Below, in pieces: positions 30,805 through 41,800 of a stretch of DNA of 64,000 nucleotides (position 1 is the first letter of the stretch; each line of letters begins with the position of its first letter). The translations under genes were made by a program, and so were the position numbers. A model generated the notes under the pieces. It did no database searches. It saw only the letters and a program-made list of their open reading frames with translations, and had not been told where the DNA came from. Source of the DNA: Cytophagales bacterium (GTDB lineage: Bacteria > Bacteroidota > Bacteroidia > Cytophagales > UBA9547); the NCBI GenBank assembly GCA_013297755.1, contig JAAFIH010000028.1:1-64000 (forward strand), read 5' to 3'.

Positions 30805-31056
30805 TTAAATACTTTTGACAGTGCATTTGTAACCTTCCATGATAACATTTGCCAATAGTTTTTTGCAAGCTCCATCAGCTTTGGATTCGGCCTCAGATTG
30901 ATTTTGAGCTTCTAGTTCTAACACAATATGTTTTCCAATGCGTACATCTTGCACTCCAGTAATTCCTAAATTTGATAAGCCCAATTTTACAGCTTTTCCT
31001 TGTGGATCAAGAATTTCTTTGAGTGGCATTACATCAATTTCGGCTATAAACTTCAT
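30805..31056 (-). CDS. purS: Phosphoribosylformylglycinamidine synthase subunit PurS
   Basis: 83 residues, the normal PurS length, with typical features: FIAEIDVMPLKEILDPQG, the V-K-L-G-L-S-N-LG segment and A-CKKLLANVIMEGY. PurS joins PurL and PurQ for the fourth step of purine synthesis. Its start overlaps the end of pssA by 23 bases (31034-31056), showing co-translation. purL and purQ are not in the window. Its place between pssA and porU is odd for its function. Confidence 0.92.
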   Translation of the reverse strand: MKFIAEIDVMPLKEILDPQGKAVKLGLSNLGITGVQDVRIGKHIVLELEAQNQSEAESKADGACKKLLANVIMEGYKCTVKSI

Positions 31057-31735
31057 AAGGTTCTGAATAGTGTTTAATCAACGACAAAAGTACATACATT
31101 ATTATAATAATTGGTAACGAAAATAAAATTTTAATTTCAAATATAAAAAATAATAGCCATATCAAGCCTATAGCAACCAACAATAGTAGATGAAATAGTA
31201 TGTTTTTGAATGACATTGATTTGATTTTAAGTGAAAACATACGTATTTCGGAAACCATCAAATAACAAAAAACAATAATTAAGGCATTAAAAAAATAGGG
31301 AAGCGATAGCACTGTAAAGTATTGCGATAATAAAAGACTATTATCACCAAGTATAAAAGCTAAAGAAGCCCAAAAAATACCATTGGCGGGAGTAGGTAGA
31401 CCCAAAAAGCTAGTTGTTTGGCGGGTGTCGTTATTGAATTTGGCAAGACGAAGGGCAGAAAAAATAGGTAATAAAAGTGCAAAGTAAATATCAAAATGAT
31501 ACAGCATAATAGCAGGAGCTACGCCAAAAGTAACCATATCGGCCAAAGAATCTAGGTCTTTGCCAATAGGTGAATATGCTTTGAATAAACGAGCTGCAAA
31601 ACCATCAAAAAAATCAAAAATAGCTCCCAAAAGTATCAAATGCAGGCCATAGATTGGGTAAATAATAGCTAAAACTCCGCAAAATATATTGCAAGTAGTT
31701 AAAAAATTAGGAATATGACGAGTAATATTTTTCAT
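31034..31735 (-). CDS. pssA: CDP-diacylglycerol-serine O-phosphatidyltransferase PssA
   Basis: 233 residues, an integral membrane enzyme with several transmembrane helices. The CDP-alcohol phosphatidyltransferase motif DG-xx-AR-x8-G-xxx-D-xxx-D is complete (DGFAAR...GKDLDSLAD). It makes phosphatidylserine for phosphatidylethanolamine synthesis. ATG 31735 is chosen because it overlaps the lolD stop as ATGA and begins MKNITRHIPNFLT, normal for the family. The longer frame to 31771 adds residues inside lolD. Confidence 0.92.
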   Translation of the reverse strand: MKNITRHIPNFLTTCNIFCGVLAIIYPIYGLHLILLGAIFDFFDGFAARLFKAYSPIGKDLDSLADMVTFGVAPAIMLYHFDIYFALLLPIFSALRLAKFNNDTRQTTSFLGLPTPANGIFWASLAFILGDNSLLLSQYFTVLSLPYFFNALIIVFCYLMVSEIRMFSLKIKSMSFKNILFHLLLLVAIGLIWLLFFIFEIKILFSLPIIIIMYVLLSLIKHYSEPYEVYSRN

Positions 31736-32388
31736 TTTTCGTAAATAAGTCCATCGGCCATAGTGAGCCATCTATCTGATAGTTTGGCCAAGTCGAGGTT
31801 GTGAGTTACTATAACAAAAGTTTGATTTCTAGTATGTTTTAAATCTAAAAATAATTGATGCAGTTCTGAAGCATTTTTAGAGTCTAAATTGCCACTGGGT
31901 TCGTCTGCAAATATTATTTTAGGGTCGTTTATCAAAGCACGAGCCACAGCTACCCTTTGTTGCTCACCACCCGAAAGTTGGTTTGGTTTGTGCAACAAAC
32001 GATGCGAAAGTCCCACTGTTTCAAGCAAATCAATAGCTTTTTTATTGGCCGATTTCATATCAATACCTTTGATAATGGCAGGTAAACTTACGTTTTCGAG
32101 GGCAGTAAACTCAGGCAGTAAATTATGAAATTGAAATATAAAACCTAAAGTTTGGTTACGAAATTTGGCCAATTGATTTGATGATAGCGTTGAAATTTGA
32201 GTATTGTTGATGGATATAGTGCCACTATCTGCTCTGTCGAGGGTGCCAAGTATTTGCAACAATGTGCTTTTGCCCGCACCTGAAGCCCCTGTAATGGCCA
32301 CAATTTCGCCCTCTTGCACTTGCAGTTGAACTCCCTTGATAACTTCTATATGTTTGTAAGACTTTTTTAGGTCTTGCACCTGCAACAT
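31732..32388 (-). CDS. lolD: ABC transporter ATP-binding protein, LolD type
   Basis: 218 residues with Walker A GASGAGKST, Q-loop FQFHNLLPEF, signature LSGGEQQR, Walker B IIFADEPSGNLD and H-loop VTHN. The LLPEFTALENV segment and length match the MacB/LolD group, which drives lipoprotein release or similar periplasmic work. The permease is not in the window. It is the first gene of the lolD-pssA-purS-porU-porV unit, behind the heptamer array. Confidence 0.9.
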   Translation of the reverse strand: MLQVQDLKKSYKHIEVIKGVQLQVQEGEIVAITGASGAGKSTLLQILGTLDRADSGTISINNTQISTLSSNQLAKFRNQTLGFIFQFHNLLPEFTALENVSLPAIIKGIDMKSANKKAIDLLETVGLSHRLLHKPNQLSGGEQQRVAVARALINDPKIIFADEPSGNLDSKNASELHQLFLDLKHTRNQTFVIVTHNLDLAKLSDRWLTMADGLIYEK

Positions 32389-32457
32389 GCTGACTTTTTT
32401 TATTACAAATTAAATTAATTTGAGGTATTAAAAATAATTAATTTAAAATTTTATTGA

Positions 32458-32465
32458 CAAAAGTA
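32458..32465 (-). promoter_or_regulatory. Putative promoter -7 box TACTTTTG for the lolD-porV operon
   Basis: The minus strand reads TACTTTTG (TAnnTTTG), about 70 bases upstream of the lolD ATG. The region where a -33 TTG would lie is occupied by the ATTGATT tandem array, and no TTG was found at the usual spacing. Confidence 0.45.
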
Positions 32466-32473
32466 AGAATTTT

Positions 32474-32564
32474 ATTGATTATTGATTATTAATTATTGAT
32501 TATTGATTATTGATTATTGATTATTGATTATTGATTATTGATTATTGATTATTGATTATTGATT
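32474..32564. repeat. Thirteen tandem copies of the heptamer ATTGATT
   Basis: Exact 7-bp periodicity over 91 bases. Twelve copies read ATTGATT and the third (32488-32494) reads ATTAATT. It lies between the divergently oriented end of the toxin gene region and the lolD promoter box. Such arrays change length by slippage. Confidence 0.97.
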
Positions 32565-32623
32565 TAATAATTTTAAAAAAAGTATAAAATAATTTGGGAA
32601 AAATAAATTATAAAGATTGATAC

Positions 32624-32887
32624 TTAAAAGTTATAATGGTCTTTACACTCGATAATTCTGATATGATTCTCTAAAATTTCATAAACCATGCGATGCTTAT
32701 CAGTAATTCTTCTAGACCAAAAACCACTATAATTATATTTTAATGGTTCAGGTTTACCCAATCCATCGAATGGTGTTTTAGAAGTTATTTCAATTAATTT
32801 TAATAATTTTTTGAATGAATCAGGTTCACTTTTTTGTAATTCGAGCATTTGAGCAAATGCCTCTGAAGTAAAAAGTACATCTTTCAT
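32624..32887 (-). CDS. yoeB: YoeB/Txe-type toxin (ribosome-dependent mRNA interferase)
   Basis: 87 residues matching YoeB along its length: GLGKPEPLKYN with the catalytic glutamate, FWSRRITDKHRMVY with the key arginine, and C-terminal KDHYNF with the catalytic histidine (H84) and tyrosine. It cleaves mRNA at the ribosome when not neutralised. Its ATG overlaps the stop of the antitoxin gene by four bases (32884-32887). Confidence 0.92.
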   Translation of the reverse strand: MKDVLFTSEAFAQMLELQKSEPDSFKKLLKLIEITSKTPFDGLGKPEPLKYNYSGFWSRRITDKHRMVYEILENHIRIIECKDHYNF

Positions 32888-33123
32888 AGCCCATTTTCTT
32901 TCAGTGCTTTTTGCAAATCAAATAGAATTAACTCACCATTTCTAAGTTGTTCTATAGACTTATCTAATCTTTTTCTTCTTTCTGGATTATTTAAAATTAA
33001 TTCGGTTTCGTCCATCTCTTCATCAATTTGAATGGAAATGCGTTCGGTTTTGAATGTATTTTTAATGATTTCCAAAAAATTATCATTCAATTCTGATTTT
33101 GATAAAATATATGTTGCAGTCAT
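32884..33123 (-). CDS. Antitoxin of the YoeB-type module
   Basis: 79 residues, acidic C-terminal half, beginning MTATYILSKSELNDNFLEII. It precedes and overlaps the toxin, the normal order for type II modules. It looks like the Bacteroidota YefM-like antitoxins with an N-terminal DNA-binding part and a C-terminal toxin-binding helix. The pair probably represses its own promoter. Confidence 0.82.
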   Translation of the reverse strand: MTATYILSKSELNDNFLEIIKNTFKTERISIQIDEEMDETELILNNPERRKRLDKSIEQLRNGELILFDLQKALKENGL

Positions 33124-33191
33124 AAACTTATTTTTTAGTAAATATAAAAATTTTAGATTACATATTGAAATATAGTTTTAAAATCTTTTTT

Positions 33192-33223
33192 TTGGTTTTA
33201 GAATAATTTACCAATTATCTTTG
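33192..33223 (+). promoter_or_regulatory. Putative promoter TTG-N21-TATCTTTG for the GH78 gene
   Basis: TTG at 33192-33194 and TATCTTTG at 33216-33223, 21 bases apart, fit the Bacteroidota housekeeping promoter. The ATG is 25 bases downstream. Confidence 0.6.
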
Positions 33224-33248
33224 AAAAGTTTAAATTAATCACTGAAAA

Positions 33249-35645
33249 ATGAAAAAAATATTTCTTTTAATTTTTATCTCTTTTGTATCTTTTGCTCAGC
33301 AAATTGATAGAATTAATCCAGATTTGAAAGACAAAAGATGGTCTGCCTATTGGCTTTTGCCAGATGATTCTCGAAAATATGGGGTATATCATTTTCGCAA
33401 AACTGTTGATTTGCCATCTGTACCCAAAGAATTTATCATTCATGTAACTGCTGATAATAGATATGAGCTTTTTGTGAATGAAAAACGTGTTTGCTTAGGT
33501 CCAGCTCGTGGAGATTTGAATCATTGGCAATATGAAACAATAGATATAGCACCATTTTTGAAACCTGGCAAAAATGTGCTGGCTTCTGTAGTTTGGAATG
33601 CTGGTAGTAATAAACCTGTGGCTCAAATGTCAGATAAAACTGCTTTTATTTTGCAAGGTAACACAAAAGTTGAAGAAATAGTAAACACAGACCAAACCTG
33701 GAAAATGATAGAAAACACTGCTTACAGCCCTTATAGTAGACCAGCTTATTTTGGAACACCTGGAGCTTGCGAAAAAGTAGATGGAAATTTATATATTTGG
33801 AATTGGCAAAAAATTGATTTTGATGATTCAAAATGGCAAAAACCTTTCACTTTTGAAGGTAACAATGGCTTTCCTAAATCATACATTTTACCTTTTAATA
33901 CTTGGCAATTAATTCCTAGAGAAATTCCGCTTTTAATTGATTCGGTAGTAAGAATACAAAAGATTGCTCGTACAGAATTTATTAATATTAAATCCAATTT
34001 TCAGTTTGGAAAATCTGATTTGATTGTTCCGCCAAAAACAAAATGTAAAATATTATTAGACCAAACTTATTTAACCAATGCTTATCCCGAAATTTTGGTA
34101 AGTAAAGGCAAAAAATCTAGTATAGAATTGATTTATACTGAAGCATTATTTGATGAAAAAATAGCTAATTATTCAAAAGATCCAGCCGAAGGTAAAACAA
34201 ACAGGAATCAGATTGATGGCTTAGTTATTAATGGAAATGCTGATATTTTTATGCCAGATGGTGGCGATAAACGATTGTTTAGGCCACTTTGGTTTCGTTG
34301 TTATCGTTATTTGCAAATCGAAATAGAAACAAAAGATGAGCCACTCATCATCCATGATTTTAAAGGAATTTATACTGGTTATCCACTCACTCAAAAAGCA
34401 AAGTTTAGCTCTAATGATGATCAATTAACTAAAATTTGGAATGTGGGCTATCGTACAGCTTCGCTTTGTGCTCATGAAACTTACTTTGATTGCCCATATT
34501 ACGAACAATTGCAATACATTGGCGATACACGTATTCAGGCACTTATATCGCTTTATGTGGCTGGCGATGATCGATTAGTAAAAAATGCTATCAACCAATT
34601 TCATTACTCTCAGACTTATGAAGGGCTGACTAGAAGTAGCTACCCAAACCATGGACAACAGTTTATTCCGCCATTTTCGTTGTATTGGATTTTGATGATA
34701 AACGATTTGCGAATGCACACACCTAACGATGATTTTTGCAAGAAATTTACAAAAGGAATTGATGGTGCATTGGATTGGCACAAGCAATTTTTGTCTGAAA
34801 AAAATATGCTCAAAGACATTACCAACTGGAATTTTACGGATTGGCCCAACGAATGGAAATGGGATGGATCAAGGGGATATGGTGGAATTCCATCTGGCTC
34901 GCCCAAAGGCTATTCGTCTATTTTGAATTTACAATATGTTTATACACTCAAAATTGCAGCAGAAATGTATCAAGAATGGGGTATGAATTTGAAAGCTCAA
35001 GAATATAGAAATTTAGCAAATACTATCCAGCAAGCCACTTTTGACGCCTGTTGGAGTGCCGAAAAAGGTTTAATTGCTGATACACCTGAAAAACTAAGTT
35101 ATAGTCAGCATGCCAATTTGTGGTTGATTATGAATGATATGCTGCCTTTAGAAAAAAGAAAAGATTTTATGCAAAAAATAATTGCTGATAAATCTTTGAT
35201 TCAATGTACAGTTTATTATAAATTTTATTTGTTTCAAGCGATGAAAAAAGCTGGTATTGCCAATCAATATCTCGACCAATTATATCCTTGGAAAGAAATG
35301 TTAGCCATAGGATTGACTACATTTGCAGAGCGACCAGAGCCCTCAAGAAGCGATTGTCATGCTTGGAGTGCAAGTCCAAATTACGATTTATTGGCAACAG
35401 TTTTGGGTGTTGAGCCTGCTTCTTCTGGATTTAAAACCATAAAAATTAAACCAAATTTAGGAAATCTAAAAAATGCAAGTGGCAAAGTGCCACATCCCAA
35501 AGGCGAAATAAAAGTAAATTATGTAGTAGATAGCAATGGTGTAATAGAAGCAGAAATCATACTTCCAGTAAATACAAATGGGGTTTTTATTTGGAAAGAT
35601 AAAGAATATATTATTAAATCTGGATTTCAGAAATTTAAAATATAA
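33249..35645 (+). CDS. Alpha-L-rhamnosidase-like glycoside hydrolase (GH78)
   Basis: 798 residues with signal peptide MKKIFLLIFISFVSFAQ. N-terminal beta domains (YGVYHFRKTVDLPS; FVNEKRVCLGPARGD) are followed by an (alpha/alpha)6 barrel from about 390. The barrel includes YFDCPYYEQLQYIGDTR, the D-x-C-P-x-x-E-x-x-x-x-x-G-D region that holds acidic active-site residues in GH78. The C-terminal beta domain (CHAWSASPNYDLLATVLGVEP) is typical. It would release terminal rhamnose from pectin-like or glycosidic substrates in the periplasm. No T9SS sorting domain is present. It has its own promoter and stands alone. Confidence 0.87.
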   Translation: MKKIFLLIFISFVSFAQQIDRINPDLKDKRWSAYWLLPDDSRKYGVYHFRKTVDLPSVPKEFIIHVTADNRYELFVNEKRVCLGPARGDLNHWQYETIDIAPFLKPGKNVLASVVWNAGSNKPVAQMSDKTAFILQGNTKVEEIVNTDQTWKMIENTAYSPYSRPAYFGTPGACEKVDGNLYIWNWQKIDFDDSKWQKPFTFEGNNGFPKSYILPFNTWQLIPREIPLLIDSVVRIQKIARTEFINIKSNFQFGKSDLIVPPKTKCKILLDQTYLTNAYPEILVSKGKKSSIELIYTEALFDEKIANYSKDPAEGKTNRNQIDGLVINGNADIFMPDGGDKRLFRPLWFRCYRYLQIEIETKDEPLIIHDFKGIYTGYPLTQKAKFSSNDDQLTKIWNVGYRTASLCAHETYFDCPYYEQLQYIGDTRIQALISLYVAGDDRLVKNAINQFHYSQTYEGLTRSSYPNHGQQFIPPFSLYWILMINDLRMHTPNDDFCKKFTKGIDGALDWHKQFLSEKNMLKDITNWNFTDWPNEWKWDGSRGYGGIPSGSPKGYSSILNLQYVYTLKIAAEMYQEWGMNLKAQEYRNLANTIQQATFDACWSAEKGLIADTPEKLSYSQHANLWLIMNDMLPLEKRKDFMQKIIADKSLIQCTVYYKFYLFQAMKKAGIANQYLDQLYPWKEMLAIGLTTFAERPEPSRSDCHAWSASPNYDLLATVLGVEPASSGFKTIKIKPNLGNLKNASGKVPHPKGEIKVNYVVDSNGVIEAEIILPVNTNGVFIWKDKEYIIKSGFQKFKI

Positions 35646-35793
35646 TAAAAGCTCTTTTGTGAACTTCTAAAACCTCTTATATAATTTCAAATATTTGTAA
35701 TTACCATTTCAAGGTATTGTCGAAAAAAAAGGGAATCGATAATTCAAGAAAAAACACATATAAAATTTTAGAAAAAAAGAACACGCCAAAAAA

Positions 35794-35887
35794 GAACACG
35801 CCAAAAGGCGTGTTCCTACAATAACAATTATTTTATCAAAGAACACGCCAAAAGGCGTGTTCCTACAATAACAATTATTTTATCAAA
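35794..35887. repeat. Two tandem 47-bp units carrying REP-like palindromes, overlapping the 3' end of the giant gene
   Basis: The unit at 35794-35840 is repeated perfectly at 35841-35887. Each contains GAACACGCC-AAAA-GGCGTGTTC, a perfect 9-bp stem with a 4-base loop (35794-35815 and 35841-35862). An extra half-arm GAACACGCC is at 35779-35787. The second unit includes the TAA and last codons of the giant minus-strand gene, so the first unit is a copy of that gene's tail. The hairpins can end transcription from both sides. Confidence 0.92.
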
Positions 35888-38800
35888 GTTATATCCCCTG
35901 AAAGTGGTTTTGAACCATCTTTTCTGTCTATGGTATAATAATAAGTGCCAGCTGGTAGGCCACTACCATCCCAGGGATTGGTTTTGATTGCTTTGCCATT
36001 CAATTCAACAATAGGTGAACCATAGCGATTGAAAACATTAATTGTTGCAAAATCACTTAGTTTTAAAGTCGATAGATCCCAATAGCTATTTTTGTCGCCA
36101 GTATTTGGTGTAAGTGCATTAGGTACAAAATTGTTTTGTTGGCATGATTTTATTTCAATTGTATTAGAAATCACAGCAGGGCAAGGGCCATTTTTTACTT
36201 TTGCTTTATAATATTTTATATTATTAAACAAAAAATCATCTGGGGTAGAAAGATTGTCAGTTTGAGCTTTTGGCTGTGCTGTTGGGTTTATTGATTTAAA
36301 AACAGAAGTATCAGCTTTGCTGGCTTCGTACCACTGAATGGTGCCTCTATAATTTTCTAATAGGACTTGAGTGGAGGGTTCGTCAGGACATACCTCTGGT
36401 TTAGTAGTTACAGCTTTGCCTACTTTACTTTGTAGACTCACGTTTGCGGTGATTTCGTTACTCGTTTTGATTAGGTTTGGACAGTCTTTGAGCAATCCTA
36501 TTGCCTTGTAGACCCACGTTTCTGACAATTTTTCGGATGTAAATAATTGCTTATTGAGGCTTAAATTAGTTGATTTTGCCCAGTCTATTCCTAAAGGTGA
36601 TTTTTGATACCAAACAATAGAATCATTTTGAGAAGACGACACCAATATATTTACAGCATTTTGTTCGCAGATTCCTTCATTATTGAAATTTGCAGCAGTG
36701 ATAGTAATATTTGAAGGCTCTAATATTGTAACTGAATTTGTAGCACTTTTGCCATCGCAAGCTCCATTTCCTGAAATGGTATATACAATTTGATAATTTC
36801 CTTTATTACTATTTTCGAGATTAATATCTCCATTATTTTGATTGATAGCTAAACCAGCTTGAGCGTAAAATTTACCAGTATTTTCGCCAGAAATACTCAC
36901 AGATTGAGAACCTTCTTTGCAAAATTGAGTTTTAGAATAAGAAATTCCTGATAAAGAAACTGGTTTATCTATGGTAATACCAATAGTAGTTGAAATAGAG
37001 CTACAACCTGTCAATGTTTTAGTATAGGTTATAGTAGCAGTACCTATAAAATTGGTTGGAAATTGAATTGCACCATTGGCATCAACTACTAAATCGAGGG
37101 CAGATGTACTAAAGCCAGAAGTTAAACTTGTGTTTATAATTGAGGCATTTATTACTCTATCAGCACAAAATTTATTAGAATCATAAGCTAATCCAGTTGG
37201 CAACGAAGGCTTTGGATTTATGGTTAATCCAGTAAAAGTAGACATGGCAGGTGGGCAATTCCCTGATCTGTTTATAGCAATTATATTATAAAATCCAGTA
37301 CTGTTGTTGGCAATGTTTATGCCATCATTGGCACTGGCATTGACACCAGCATTTGTAGGAGTAATTATCCAAGTGGCAGTAGCTAAATTTGATGTGCTAG
37401 ACCAATTAATAGTGCCAATATCCGAACAAACGATATTATTTGGTATAGAAAAATTGGGCTGTAGTGGTCGTGAGTTTACAGTTACTACCACTACATTACT
37501 AGCAATGGTAGTAATAGTGCCACAAGTTTCTGTAGGTATTGCTATTAATTTTATAGTATTGACTCCTGAAGGCAATTCATAATTATTGTCATCTAAGGTA
37601 TTGGTAGTAATGTTGATTAAACTATTATTGACAAACCATTTATTATTATTCAAATTTCCTGTTGCAGTTGTATTCACATCTATTGTATATCTATTTTGAA
37701 AACAAAGAAAATCTACAGAGGATGAAATGTTTACCATAGGTTTTGATTTGACAATGGCATTTAGCATTAATCTATCAGAGCTTTCGCAATTATTTATGGT
37801 TTGGCTTATATAAGAGGTTACAGTGCTTGGATTATTGGTTGTAACTATTGGAGCAGTAGAAGTTCCAAAACCACCTGACGATGTATCATACCATTTTAAG
37901 TTTTGTCCTATGGCAGTTAAAGTTACACTTGGATCGTTTAGGCAAACTGGATTTGGACTTGTACCTATGGGTGGTACAGGTATCGAATTGACTGTAATTG
38001 ACACCATACTTGTAGACTGACAACTATTAGCATCTGTACCAGTAAGCGAAACTACTTGATTTGAGGATAATTGTGTACCTAAAGTCGTGTTTGTAGAACT
38101 AAATGGATACCATTGGTATGTAATTGCTCCTGAACCGCCAAGTGTTAAGGTTTCTCCATCACAAAGTGTAGTTTTAGAAGTACTTATTTGCACATTTGGC
38201 AAAGAATTTACAGTAACTGTAAACATGGCCACTGAACTACAATTATCAGAAGTTCCTGTAAGTGTTAATGTACTTGTGATTGAAGGAGTTAATGTATTTG
38301 TATTTCCTGTAACATTATTAGACCAATCATAACTAGCTGCACCCATTCCTGATAAAGTTACCGACTTACCTATACAAATACTTGGGGCAGAACCCAATAT
38401 ACTAACATTTGGATTTGCGTTAATAGCTATATCTGCATATTTGGTATCTGTGCCACAGCCTGTAATACTTACCATATTTTTGATTCTATACGTTTGATTA
38501 TTACCTGAGGCCAAAGCATTGACAATACCTTGAGTTTGATCTACCCATACTAAACTACCTGTACCTGTACTAGAAACTACTGATAAAGTTTGTATTGTAC
38601 CAGTGGCTTGTGGATTTACTCCTTGGCTACAAAAAGCAAAACCTGGAAAACTAAAATTAGCAGTAAGTGGATTAGTTCCTACTGTCATTGTAAAATAAGC
38701 AGATGTAGCACAAATACCTGAAGTTTGATATTGGATGACATAATTTCCAACTTGGCTTGCAGAAGGAGTAATTTCTCCATTTACACCATTAATTGATAAC

Positions 38801-41800
38801 ATATCTGACCCAGAAGTTGAGTAAGTGTATGCACCTCCAGTTGTTTGGCCAATAGTGATTGGCAACACAACACCAGAAGAAAGATTACAAATGGTAGCAC
38901 TAGGGTAGCTGAACGAGGCCACATCGTCTGCATTAATATTTAGATTAGTTGATGCACTTACAGATGGACAAGCATTGGCTGTTGGAACAATGATTGTAAT
39001 ATTATATCCACCTATCGAGCTTAAATTTGGCGTAATAACACCAGTATTTGTATTGATACTCAAAATATTTATTCCTGAAGTTGAATAACTAAAGATGCTA
39101 TTGACAGGGAAAGTTGTTGTTGGGTTTAGTATAGAAGCACTTTGGCAAATTGAATTAGCATACGTTAAATTTGGTATAGCGTTGAGTCCATCTACAGTTA
39201 CAGTTGCAAAACCACTTACAGAACTGCATCCACCAGAAGTAGGAATTAAATATGTGATAGTTGAAGTTCCTGATAAACTATTGACAGTAATTAACCCAGA
39301 AATGGAGTTTACATTAAAGCCATTGGTGGCAGAAAAAGAACCATTCGCAATTCCTGTACTAGAAACAAGTGTAATCGTTGATTGATTGCTACAATAGGTC
39401 GAATTTCCATAGCTAAAATTTGGTGTATTTGGTGCAGAATTGACTGTAATAGTAGCAGAATTACTTGCCCAACCACAACCATAAGCAGCAGGAATAGTAT
39501 ATGTTATGGTTGAAATTCCTGATAAACTATTGACATTAATTAATCCAGATATGGAGTTTACATTAAAACCATTGGTTGCAGTGAAACTTCCACCAGTGAT
39601 ACCATTGCTTGTAAAAATTGAAATGGTGCTTTGCGAAGAACAAAATGGAGCATTTCCATAACTAAAACTTGGGGTAGTGGGTGGTGCACTCACAGTAATG
39701 GTGTAGGCAGAGCTTAATCCTGTACCCAAAATACTAACAGCAAAGCTATAAATACCAACACTTGTAGGAGTAAAACTACTCAAAAGGGTTGTACTATTTG
39801 CCAGAGCAACATACTGACCATTGTTCAAACTATACATCCATGTTTTTGTACCCACTGCTCCTAAAAGTGTAAGATTTTGAATAGGATTTCCTTCGCACAC
39901 TTGATTGATTGAGCCTGTAACATATCCACCAACTCCAGAAACACTTATTGATTTTGATATGGAAAAGGCGTTTCCACAAATTCCATTTGTAACTCCAACT
40001 CTGTAGGCTGTAATGCCAATCGAATTTACATCTTCGCTAAATGGATTGGCATTTGTAGTACTTGGTATGGACACCCAACCACTATTATTGATATTTCTTT
40101 CCCAACCTGTGATAGCACCATTATGCCCTACAATCAACATACTGCCTGAATTTCCATTAACGGTAACTACAGAATTGCCGCCAGAAATTGTGCCAGCAAG
40201 GGCAAAGCCAGCAGTTGTAATTGTTGCCAACCCACTCACAGAACCACAACCATTGGCAGATGGAATGGTGTATGTGATGGTTGAAACACCTGCTAAACTA
40301 TTGACAGTAATTAATCCAGAAACAGAATTTACATTAAAACCATTGGTGGCTGAAAAACTACCATTAGTAATTCCAGTGCTTGTAAAAATTGAAATGGTGC
40401 TTTGCGAAGTACAGAATGGAGCATTTCCATAACTAAAACTTGGTGCAATGGGTGCTGAGTTTACAGTTACAGTTGCCAATCCACTCACAGAACCACAGCC
40501 ATTGGCAGATGGAATGGTGTATGTAATGGTTGAAACACCTGCTAAACTATTGACAGTTATTAATCCAGAAACAGAATTTACATTAAAGCCATTGGTCGCA
40601 GAAAAACTACCATTAATAATTCCAGTGCTTGTAAAAATTGAAATGGTGCTTTGAGAAGAACAAAAAGGAGCATTCCCATAACTAAAACTTGGTGCAGTTG
40701 GAGCTGAGTTTACAGTTACAGTTGCCATGCCACTCACAGAACCACATCCATTGGCAGATGGAATGGTGTATGTGATGGTTGAAACACCTGCTAAACTATT
40801 GACAATAATTAATCCAGAAACAGAATTTACATTAAAACCATTGGTGGCTGAAAAACTACCATTAATAATTCCAGTGCTTGTAAAAATTGAAATGGTGCTT
40901 TGCGAAGCACAAAAAGGAGCATTCCCATAACCAAAACTTGGTGCAGTTGGAGCTGAGTTTACAGTTACAGTTGCCAATCCACTCACAGAACCACAGCCAT
41001 TGGCAGATGGAATGGTGTATGTGATGGTTGAAACACCTGCTAAACTATTGACAGTAATTAATCCAGAAACAGAATTTACATTAAAACCATTGGTGGCTGA
41101 AAAACTACCATTAGTAATTCCAGTGCTTGTAAAAATTGAAATGGTGCTTTGCGAAGTACAGAATGGAGCATTTCCATAACTAAAATTTGGTGCAGTTGGA
41201 GCTGAGTTTACAGTTACAGTTGCCATGCCACTCACAGAACCACATCCATTGGCAGATGGAATGGTGTATGTGATGGTTGAAACACCTGCTAAACTATTGA
41301 CAGTAATTAATCCAGAAACAGAATTTACATTAAAACCATTGGTGGCTGAAAAACTACCATTAATAATTCCAGTGCTTGTAAAAATTGAAATGGTGCTTTG
41401 CGAAGCACAAAAAGGAGCATTTCCATAACTAAAACTTGGGGCAATGGGTGCTGAGTTTACAGTTACAGTCGCAAAACCACTCACAGAACCACAACCATTG
41501 GTAGAAGGAATAGTGTATGTGATGGTTGAAACACCTGCTAAACTATTGACAGTAATTAATCCAGATATGGAGTTTACATTAAAGCCATTGGTGGCTGAAA
41601 AACTACCATTAATAATTCCAGTGCTTGTAAAAATTGAAATGGTGCTTTGCGAAGCACAAAAAGGAGTATTCCCATAACTAAAACTTGGTGCAATGGGTGC
41701 TGAGTTTACAGTTACAGTCGCAAAACCACTCACAGAACCACAACCATTGGTAGAAGGAATAGTGTATGTGATGGTTGAAACACCTGCTAAACTATTGACA

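Noticed and set aside
30741-30875. N-terminal extension of PorU
   Set aside because: It overlaps purS, which is a clear conserved gene, and it would place 45 residues before an obvious signal peptide.
32474-32564. CRISPR-like repetition
   Set aside because: Units are 7 bp with no spacers and no cas genes nearby. It is a simple tandem array.
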